Part shown: one piece after another, positions 1-6,127 of the stretch
Layout of the letters: each line of letters opens with the position of its first letter
Position numbering within the stretch: position 1 is the first letter of the stretch
NCBI GenBank assembly: GCA_947459455.1
Contig: CANHEC010000009.1
Location: 1-14,760, forward strand
Direction of reading: 5' to 3'
DNA: 14,760 nucleotides
Source of the DNA: Chitinophagaceae bacterium
GTDB lineage: Bacteria; Bacteroidota; Bacteroidia; Chitinophagales; Chitinophagaceae
Translations under genes and position numbers: made by a program
Notes under the pieces: generated by a model
The model's database searches: none
What the model was told of the DNA's origin: nothing
Seen by the model: only the letters and a program-made list of their open reading frames with translations

Positions 1-192
1 GCCGTCCATGTTGGGCATCATCACATCCAGCAGGCAGATATCAAACTTTTCACGCTGAAAAGCAGCCAGGCCAAGGCGGCCGTCCCGCTCCAGGGTTACG
101 TCGTAGTCGTTCAGCTCCAGGTAGTTTTTCAGCACCATGCCAAGATTGGTATCGTCTTCGCACAGCAGTATTTTGTATTTGCGGGTTTCCAT
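1..192 (-). CDS. Response regulator receiver domain, 5' part of gene (runs off left edge)
   Basis: The 64 codons from an ATG at 192 down to the window edge encode the first half of a CheY-like receiver domain. Visible are the first beta strand KILLCEDD, an acidic pocket at E12/D13, and the phospho-acceptor D56 in LLDVMMPNMDG, 43 residues after D13 as expected for the fold. By family knowledge D56 is phosphorylated by a partner histidine kinase. The output domain and the kinase lie outside the window, so the DNA-binding subfamily cannot be proved. The sequence looks most like Bacteroidota OmpR-type regulators, which is an inference. The gene is divergent from the groES-like gene. Its leader contains a candidate promoter (215-245) and a 12-bp palindrome (204-215) that could be an operator. 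Confidence 0.9.
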   Translation of the reverse strand, partial: METRKYKILLCEDDTNLGMVLKNYLELNDYDVTLERDGRLGLAAFQREKFDICLLDVMMPNMDG

Positions 193-203
193 AATCGGTA
201 GCG

Positions 204-245
204 ATTTGTACAAATAAAAATAGAAATAACCGGGTGGTCGTCCAA
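204..245 (-). promoter_or_regulatory. Candidate promoter and palindromic operator of the response regulator gene
   Basis: Read on the minus strand, a TTG (243-245) is followed after 20 bases by TATTTTTA (215-222). This matches seven of eight positions of the Bacteroidota -7 motif TAnnTTTG at an accepted spacing. It would give a leader of about 20 bases before the ATG at 192. A perfect 12-bp palindrome, ATTTGTACAAAT (204-215), touches the -7 element and lies where a repressor or autoregulator could bind. Such motifs are short and the region is AT-rich, so the call rests on position and is tentative. Confidence 0.3.
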
Positions 246-291
246 TAAATTGTTAATGAGGCGCTTAGGTGCCGCACCGGTACAAGCGGCA

Positions 292-318
292 TGCCAGCTG
301 CCATTTTGGAAGCTGGCA
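292..318 (+). promoter_or_regulatory. Stable hairpin in the groES-like leader
   Basis: TGCCAGCT (292-299) pairs perfectly with AGCTGGCA (311-318). Inside, after one G/A mismatch, CCA (301-303) pairs with TGG (307-309) around a TTT loop. The structure lies 54 bases before the preferred start of the groES-like gene at 372. It has no U-tract, so it is not a standard intrinsic terminator. A role in mRNA stability or regulation is inferred only. It is not a CIRCE element. Confidence 0.45.
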
Positions 319-371
319 GGGCCAAATGCATGAAATTTGCGACGGACGAAACCATAAAAAGTGGAACTGAT

Positions 372-743
372 ATGTTGCTAACGCCAGATAACCGACTGAA
401 AAAGCTGATAGTGATAGGCGACCGGGTGCTGGTGCGCCCGAGCAAGCCCGACGAACGCACGGCCAGTGGCCTGTACCTGCCGCCAGGTGTGCAGGAAAAG
501 GAGAAGGTACAGCAGGGGTACGTGATAAAAACCGGCCCGGGCTACGCCATACCGGTACCGGCCGATGATGAGCCGTGGAAGGCCGAAGAGGAGCAGGTAA
601 AGTACATTCCGCTGCAGGTGCGGGAAGGCGACCTGGCCATTTTTTTGCTGAGTGGTGCCACCGAGGTGATGTACGAAGGCGAACGCTACTACATTGTGCC
701 GCAAAGCGCCATTTTGATGCTGGAGCGGGAGGAGGACCTGTAG
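372..743 (+). CDS. groES: GroES-family co-chaperonin, long Bacteroidota-type variant
   Basis: This 123-residue protein has the GroES (Cpn10) fold signature: LIVIGDRVLVRP (12-23) opens the beta barrel, TASGLYLPPGV (30-40) corresponds to the mobile loop that contacts GroEL, and TGPG (54-57) and EVMYEGERYYIV (98-109) follow. Canonical GroES is about 95 residues. The extra length is an acidic insertion around residues 59-78 plus a short N-terminal extension. By family knowledge GroES caps the GroEL folding chamber in the cytoplasm. No groEL follows here, so this may be a second, specialised co-chaperonin rather than the groESL copy. I chose the ATG at 372 because the family-like sequence starts there. 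In-frame ATGs at 330 and 291 are alternatives, but the latter would place the 292-318 hairpin inside the coding region. Confidence 0.85.
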   Translation: MLLTPDNRLKKLIVIGDRVLVRPSKPDERTASGLYLPPGVQEKEKVQQGYVIKTGPGYAIPVPADDEPWKAEEEQVKYIPLQVREGDLAIFLLSGATEVMYEGERYYIVPQSAILMLEREEDL

Positions 744-801
744 GCCGCTGGCTGCCTTATCTTTAGCACCAGCATCGAAAGAAACGACACCCTGCCAGGC
801 C

Positions 802-900
802 GTGCACACCGGCGATGGGCTGCGCTGCCTGCAGGGCCTGGCCCGCAGGGCCGAGCGACAGCGAGCCCGAAAGGGAGCGAACAACTGCCGGGACCTGCAC
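802..900. repeat. GC-rich structured intergenic element, possible REP-like repeat
   Basis: The outer arms pair as GTGCA (802-806) with TGCAC (896-900) and CCGGC (809-813) with GCCGG (887-891), enclosing about 70 bases. Inside are a perfect hairpin GGCCC-GCA-GGGCC (840-852), a short hairpin CCC-GAAA-GGG (866-875) with a GNRA-type loop, a direct repeat GCAGGGCC (831-838 and 845-852), and GAGCGA twice (853-858, 875-880). It lies between groES and the RSH gene. Short ORFs across it on both strands look spurious. Only one copy is in the window, so calling it a dispersed repeat is inference. A structured leader RNA is the alternative. Confidence 0.4.
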
Positions 901-931
901 CGCTGCCCACAGCCCCTGCGCAGCGCAACTG

Positions 932-958
932 TTGACGGGTCTGTCCTGTTGTATTTTG
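932..958 (+). promoter_or_regulatory. Candidate promoter of the RSH gene
   Basis: TTGAC (932-936) is followed by TATTTTG (952-958), with 17 bases between TTG and the second element. This resembles the Bacteroidota pair TTG and TAnnTTTG, but the second element is one base short of the consensus. It is placed about 50 bases before the TTG start at 1009. The call is tentative. Confidence 0.3.
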
Positions 959-1008
959 ATGCCGCCTTGCACCACCACCTATTGATGACCAGCTGAATTT
1001 GCACCGCA

Positions 1009-3267
1009 TTGGAAACGACCGCCGCCATAGCCAAGACATACGACCTGAACGAAGAGCAGGAGAAGAAGGAGATACTGCGCAAATACCGGGCGCTGCTACG
1101 GGTGCTGAAGCCCAAGCTGAAGCCCGGTGACCGCGAAACCTTGCGCCATGCTTTTGAGATAGCCGCCGATGCGCACAAAACCATGCGGCGCAAAAGTGGC
1201 GAACCATACATTTTTCATCCGCTGGCGGTGGCCATGATATGTGTGGAGGAAATAGGACTGGGGGTGCGCAGCACCATATGTGCCCTGCTGCACGATACGG
1301 TGGAAGATACCGAGGTGACACTGGAAGATGTGAGCCGCGAATTTGGCACCGAAATAGCGAGGATAGTAGACGGGCTGACCAAGATCAGCAACGTGATAGA
1401 CACCAGCAGCAGCCAGCAGGCCGAAAACTTTAAGAAGATACTGCTGACCCTGACCGATGACCCGCGGGTGATACTGATAAAACTGGCCGACCGCCTGCAC
1501 AATATGCGGACGCTGGACAGTATGAAGCGGGAGAAGCAACTGAAGATAGCCAGCGAAACGGTGTGGGTGTATGCGCCGCTGGCGCACCGCATGGGTCTGT
1601 ACGCCATTAAGACGGAGATGGAAGACCTGTCGATGAAGTACATGGAGCCCGACGCCTACCGCGACATTGCGCAAAAGCTGGCCGAAACCAAGCGGGAGCG
1701 CAGCCGGTACATCAACGAATTTATACGGCCGCTGAAAGAAAAGCTGGAGCAGAGTGGCCTGCAGTTTGAGATATACGGTCGGCCGAAAAGCATTCACTCC
1801 ATTTGGAACAAGATGAAAAAGAAGGGGGTGAGCTTTGAGGAGGTGTACGACTTGTTTGCGATACGGGTGCTGCTGGACTCGGAACCGCAGCACGAAAAAG
1901 CCGACTGCTGGAAGGTGTACAGCATCATCACCAGCGAGTACCAGCCGCAGCCCGAGCGACTGCGTGACTGGCTGAGCCGCCCCAAGGCCAATGGCTACGA
2001 GGCCCTGCACACCACCGTGATGGGGCCGCAGGGCAAGTGGGTGGAGGTGCAGGTGCGCAGCCGCCGCATGAACGAAATAGCCGAACGTGGCCTGGCTGCC
2101 CACTACAAATACAAAGAGGGCTCGCCTACAGAAGACCGCTTTGATAAATGGTTTGAGCAAATACGCGACGTCATCAGCACACAGGATACCGACACGGTCG
2201 ATTTTCTGAACGATTTCAAGACCAGTTTTTTGGCCGAAGAGATTTATGTGTACACCCCCAAAGGCGATGTAAAAATGCTGCCGGCGGGTAGCTCGGCGCT
2301 GGATTTTGCGTTCAGCATTCACACAGCTATTGGCAGCAAAACCATTGGTGCCAAGGTGAACCACAAGCTGGTACCAATCGGCCACAAGTTGCGCAGTGGC
2401 GATCAGATAGAAATCATTACCAGCAGTAAGCAAAAGCCGCACGAAGACTGGCTGAACCTGGTGATAACTGCCAAAGCCAAAAGCCGCATAAAAGATGCGC
2501 TGAAAGAAGAGAAGCGAAAGGTGGCCGAGGACGGCAAGTACATTTTGCAAAAGAAGCTGGAGGGCATGAAGGCTGGTAACAGCCAGCATAATATTGACCT
2601 GCTGGTGGCTTTTTACAAATTGTCTTCGTCGCTGGATTTGTTTTACAACATTGCTACCAAGGCTACCGACCTGAAGGAGCTGAAAGACTTTCATGTGCTG
2701 GGCGATAAGCTGGAGCTGCCCAAGCCGGTGCGGCCACAGGGTGATGCGCCACCAATGCACCCCGAAGCTTTCCGGCATCAGCCGGCTTTGCCGAAGGATA
2801 CAGAGCTAATCATATTTGGCGAACGGGGCGACCAGATCAAGTACACATTGGCCAACTGCTGCAAGCCTATTCCCGGCGATGATGTGTTTGGTTTTATTTC
2901 GTCGGGTGAGGGGCTGAAGATTCACCGCATCAACTGCCCCAATGCGGCCCGCCTGCTGGCCAACTATGGACACCGGGTGGTAAAAACCAAATGGGCTAAA
3001 AACAAAGACATTGCCTTCCTCACCGGCATTCGCATTGTAGGCCTGGACGATGTGGGAGTGATCAACAAGATCACCAATATCATCAGCGGCGACCTCCGCA
3101 TCAATATCAACGCACTGACCATTGAAAGCCACGATGGCCTGTTTGAAGGCAACATCAAAGTGTATGTGCACGACAAGGAAGAACTGAACGAACTGGTGGC
3201 ACGCCTGAAGGCGCTGAATGGTATAGAAAGTGTAGACCGCTACGAACCCGATGAACCGGGCCGATAG
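1009..3267 (+). CDS. relA: Bifunctional (p)ppGpp synthetase/hydrolase (RelA/SpoT homologue)
   Basis: This 752-residue long RSH protein makes and degrades the stringent-response alarmone (p)ppGpp in the cytoplasm. The HD hydrolase domain (about 40-200) keeps H70, H95-D96, E99-D100 and the DRLHN motif with D161. The synthetase domain (about 250-370) has YGRPKSIHSIWNK, YEALHTTVMGP and EVQVRS (E346). The RLRD at 317-320 matches the basic RxKD-type loop of bifunctional enzymes rather than the acidic ExDD of E. coli RelA. A TGS domain (412-471), a Cys-rich region with ANCCKP and INCPN (613-645) and a C-terminal ACT domain (about 670-745) complete the standard order. Both activities are therefore expected. 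The start is a TTG: an in-frame TGA lies at 994-996, and the first in-frame ATG is codon 58, inside the HD domain. ATT at 997 is a remote alternative. The ppc gene follows 88 bases later. Confidence 0.96.
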   Translation: METTAAIAKTYDLNEEQEKKEILRKYRALLRVLKPKLKPGDRETLRHAFEIAADAHKTMRRKSGEPYIFHPLAVAMICVEEIGLGVRSTICALLHDTVEDTEVTLEDVSREFGTEIARIVDGLTKISNVIDTSSSQQAENFKKILLTLTDDPRVILIKLADRLHNMRTLDSMKREKQLKIASETVWVYAPLAHRMGLYAIKTEMEDLSMKYMEPDAYRDIAQKLAETKRERSRYINEFIRPLKEKLEQSGLQFEIYGRPKSIHSIWNKMKKKGVSFEEVYDLFAIRVLLDSEPQHEKADCWKVYSIITSEYQPQPERLRDWLSRPKANGYEALHTTVMGPQGKWVEVQVRSRRMNEIAERGLAAHYKYKEGSPTEDRFDKWFEQIRDVISTQDTDTVDFLNDFKTSFLAEEIYVYTPKGDVKMLPAGSSALDFAFSIHTAIGSKTIGAKVNHKLVPIGHKLRSGDQIEIITSSKQKPHEDWLNLVITAKAKSRIKDALKEEKRKVAEDGKYILQKKLEGMKAGNSQHNIDLLVAFYKLSSSLDLFYNIATKATDLKELKDFHVLGDKLELPKPVRPQGDAPPMHPEAFRHQPALPKDTELIIFGERGDQIKYTLANCCKPIPGDDVFGFISSGEGLKIHRINCPNAARLLANYGHRVVKTKWAKNKDIAFLTGIRIVGLDDVGVINKITNIISGDLRININALTIESHDGLFEGNIKVYVHDKEELNELVARLKALNGIESVDRYEPDEPGR

Positions 3268-3275
3268 TCAGCCAG

Positions 3276-3304
3276 TTGTGATTGGGCCATTTTCCTTAGT
3301 TTAG
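3276..3304 (+). promoter_or_regulatory. Candidate promoter of ppc
   Basis: TTG (3276-3278) is followed after 18 bases by TAGTTTAG (3297-3304), a seven-of-eight match to the Bacteroidota -7 motif TAnnTTTG. It lies in the short gap after the RSH stop and 51 bases before the preferred ppc ATG. No terminator is visible between the two genes, so read-through from the RSH gene is also possible. Tentative. Confidence 0.28.
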
Positions 3305-3355
3305 CGAGCTGCCTGAGCCATTCGATTGTGCGCCATAGAAGCCCAACTGCCATTT

Positions 3356-5914
3356 ATGGACCAATACTCGCTTTCGACACTCGAACGCTTCAGGAATGAA
3401 GTAGGTATAAAATTTCAGCTGTTCAACAGCCTGTTTACCAGCCTGCCTTTCCATCGTATCGAAAAAACCGGCATTCTGCTGAGCCTGCTGCTCCACAATT
3501 GTGAAGAGGGCTATGAAAAGGGACTGAGTCCGGTAGAGATTCTCGCCGACTTTTTTGCCAAAAACACCCAGTACAAAACAGAGGAAGATCGCATCGACTT
3601 GCTGTTTCGCTTTGTGCAATATGCCGAACGACAGGTGGTGCTGTTTGATGCATTGGAAGATGCGGCTTTCAGAGAACTGCACGACTTTAATGGAGCCGGC
3701 ACGCTGAAGCAACTGCAGGCCAAAGTGGAGCAGGAGGGACAGCAGGTGGTACTGCAGGAATTGCTCAAGCATTTTGGTATCCGGCTGGTGCTGACGGCGC
3801 ATCCCACGCAGTTCTATCCCGGTGAGGTGTTGGGCATCATCAACGATTTGAGTAAGGCACTACAGGATGACAACAATGCCCAGGTAAACATGTACCTGCA
3901 GCAGCTGGGCAAAACACCTTTTCTGAAAAAGGAAAAGCCCACGCCGTACGATGAGGCCATCAGTTTGGTGTGGTTTTTAGAGAATGTATTTTACCAGGCA
4001 GCGGGGCGCATCCTGTTTTTTATGAAGCGCCAGCTGGGCTATGCGCTGGACAAGGATAACCCCGTGATCCGCCTGGGTTTTTGGCCCGGTGGCGATCGTG
4101 ATGGCAACCCTTTTGTGACAGCCGATACTACGCTACAGGTAGCTACTGAGCTGCGCACCAGTATTCTGAAATGCTACTATCTAGATGTACGAAAGCTGAA
4201 GCGTCGCCTTACGTTCAAAGGCATCACACAGCCGCTGGCCGATCTGGAAAAGCAGCTCTACAAAGCTGTATTCCTGTCGCCGGGTAGCTGCAGCCTTACA
4301 CAGGCCGATATATTGAACGTATTGCAGGGCATCCGGCATCGGCTGAAAACCGAACACAACGGCTTGTTCATTCACCTGGTCGAAAACCTGATCAACAAAG
4401 TAGAGGTGTTTGGGATGCATTTTGCCAGCATAGATGTACGACAGGACTCGGGCATTCATGCACAGTCCATCAGGGCGCTGATGCCGGCCGGCTACGCACA
4501 ACTGCCGGAGGCAGCGCAACTGGACCTGCTGGCGCAACCTCCTGTGGCCGATGTGCAGCTGTTGTCGGACGCTGTGCTGCAAGACTGTGTGCGTTCGATG
4601 CAGGCGATGCAGCGCATACAGCAGCTAAATGGAGAAGCGGGCTGCCACCGCTATATCATCAGCCATTGCGAGTCGGCCCTGCATGTGATGGAAGTGTTTG
4701 GCTTGTTGCAGATAGCCGGCTGGCAGCGTTCGGCGCTGTCGGTTGATATTGTACCATTGTTCGAAACGATTGATGATTTGCGCCATGCAGCTGCCATCAT
4801 GGAGCAGCTGTATACACATCCGGTGTACCGGCAGCATTTGGCACAGCGGGGTCAGCAGCAAACCATTATGCTGGGCTTCAGCGATGGCACCAAAGATGGT
4901 GGCTATCTAATGGCAAACTGGTGTATTTATAAAGCCAAGGAAGAGCTGACACTGCTATCGAGAAAATACGATGTGGAAGTGTTGTTTTTTGACGGCCGTG
5001 GTGGTCCGCCCAGCCGGGGTGGTGGCAAAACGCATAAGTTTTATGCCAGTATGGGGCAAAACATTTCGAACCGCGAAATACAGCTGACCATACAGGGGCA
5101 AACAGTGAGTTCCAATTTTGGTACTATCGATGCGGCGCAGTTCAACATGGAGCAGCTCATCAATGCAGGCCTTAGCAACACGCTTTTTGCCAGCAAGCTG
5201 AGCACCCTGGAAAAAGAAGAAGAAGCACTGCTGGCCGAACTGGCCCAATTGGGCTACGATGCCTACATGCAGCTGCGCAATCACCCAAACTTTCTTGACT
5301 ACCTGAGTAGCGCCAGCCCACTGCGTTTTTATGCCGATACCAATATTGGCAGCCGGCCGGCCAAGCGGGGAAAAACAGCCCGGTTGTCGCTGAGCGATCT
5401 CCGGGCCATTCCTTTTGTGGGGGCCTGGAGCCAGATAAAGCAAAATGTGACCGGCTACTATGGCGTGGGCACCGCCCTGCAGGCCCTGGCACAAGCCGGC
5501 CGCTGGGCCGAAGTGGAAAGCCTTTACCGGCATTCGCTGTTTTTCAAAACACTGATCGATAACTGCGAAATGGCCATGAAAAAGTGCTTCTTCCCGCTCA
5601 CGGCCTATCTGGGCCAGCATGCGGTGTACGGCAAAGTATGGCACCAGATACACGATGAGTACCAGTTGACGCGGCGCATGGTGCTGCAGCTGAGCGGCCA
5701 CAAAGACCTGATGGGCGACTACCCGGTGGAGCAGCTGAGTGTACAGATGCGGGAGCGCATTGTGCTGCCACTGGCCACTATTCAGCAGTATGGGCTGGCC
5801 CAACTCCGCCAAATGGAAGAGCAGGTGTTGGATTCGCCGCTGCGGGCCAAATACGAAAAGCTGGTGATGCGCTGCTCTTTCGGCATCATTAATGCAGGGC
5901 GAAATAGCGCCTGA
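3356..5914 (+). CDS. ppc: Phosphoenolpyruvate carboxylase
   Basis: The protein (852 residues from the ATG at 3356) is a PEP carboxylase, which adds bicarbonate to PEP to make oxaloacetate and refill the TCA cycle. Family motifs appear in order: LTAHPTQ with catalytic H149, GGDRDGNP (245-252), DVRQDS (360-365), MLGFSDGTKDGG (505-516) with the conserved Lys, GRGGPPSRGGG (547-557), then GSRPAKR, LRAIPFVGAWSQ and EMAMKK. Length is close to the roughly 880 residues of the E. coli enzyme. It is a divergent subtype: TAHPTE is TAHPTQ here, the FHGRGG His is Asp, and the C-terminus is RNSA instead of the usual NTG. Residues corresponding to several known aspartate-inhibition contacts (an Asn near the C-terminus, the Lys in EMAMKK) seem kept, by eye. 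A TTG at 3326 would add ten residues. The ATG is preferred because homologous N-termini begin just before the LERFRNEVG segment. Confidence 0.95.
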   Translation: MDQYSLSTLERFRNEVGIKFQLFNSLFTSLPFHRIEKTGILLSLLLHNCEEGYEKGLSPVEILADFFAKNTQYKTEEDRIDLLFRFVQYAERQVVLFDALEDAAFRELHDFNGAGTLKQLQAKVEQEGQQVVLQELLKHFGIRLVLTAHPTQFYPGEVLGIINDLSKALQDDNNAQVNMYLQQLGKTPFLKKEKPTPYDEAISLVWFLENVFYQAAGRILFFMKRQLGYALDKDNPVIRLGFWPGGDRDGNPFVTADTTLQVATELRTSILKCYYLDVRKLKRRLTFKGITQPLADLEKQLYKAVFLSPGSCSLTQADILNVLQGIRHRLKTEHNGLFIHLVENLINKVEVFGMHFASIDVRQDSGIHAQSIRALMPAGYAQLPEAAQLDLLAQPPVADVQLLSDAVLQDCVRSMQAMQRIQQLNGEAGCHRYIISHCESALHVMEVFGLLQIAGWQRSALSVDIVPLFETIDDLRHAAAIMEQLYTHPVYRQHLAQRGQQQTIMLGFSDGTKDGGYLMANWCIYKAKEELTLLSRKYDVEVLFFDGRGGPPSRGGGKTHKFYASMGQNISNREIQLTIQGQTVSSNFGTIDAAQFNMEQLINAGLSNTLFASKLSTLEKEEEALLAELAQLGYDAYMQLRNHPNFLDYLSSASPLRFYADTNIGSRPAKRGKTARLSLSDLRAIPFVGAWSQIKQNVTGYYGVGTALQALAQAGRWAEVESLYRHSLFFKTLIDNCEMAMKKCFFPLTAYLGQHAVYGKVWHQIHDEYQLTRRMVLQLSGHKDLMGDYPVEQLSVQMRERIVLPLATIQQYGLAQLRQMEEQVLDSPLRAKYEKLVMRCSFGIINAGRNSA

Positions 5915-6127
5915 CGGCCAGCCGGCGGCCGCTTGACAGCCAGGGCCGGTACAAGGCTTTCATTTGTGTTGAAAACGGCTTATTGTTGCTGTTGAAACGC
6001 ACATCTACTTAAACCCTTAGAGCGACTATTGGCACCCGGTGCTAAGGTGCGCCTGGCAGGGTGCAAGTGGTGAGCGGCGTCCCAAGCTCAACTTCACTAT
6101 TCCTTCACCACAGTTAATCAACATGTC

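Noticed and set aside
291..371. Longer groES-like protein starting at ATG 291 or 330
   Set aside because: The added 14-27 residues do not look like the GroES fold, and the upstream part consists of a strong hairpin. The family-like sequence begins near 372. ATG 330 remains a weak alternative.
763..996. Short ORFs on both strands (802-996 plus, 763-978 minus) between groES and the RSH gene
   Set aside because: They span the GC-rich structured element, have odd Arg/Cys-rich composition and no recognisable domain. They are better explained as chance frames over a palindromic element.
1096..2778. Long antisense open frame of 560 codons inside the RSH gene
   Set aside because: It is the mirror of a strongly supported coding gene. 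GC-rich codon use leaves few stops in this antisense frame, and its translation shows no domain.
3300..3311. TTTAGCGAGCTG shared before ppc (3300-3311) and before pabB (10375-10386)
   Set aside because: A 12-base match between two sites is expected a few times by chance in a window of this size. The surroundings do not align further and the distances to the starts differ.
6059..6127. Possible promoter or terminator in 5915-6127 (TATTGTTG at 5981, GCAC/GTGC hairpin near 6032)
   Set aside because: The -7 match has no TTG at proper spacing, and the short hairpin has no T-tract. Nothing here rises above chance.
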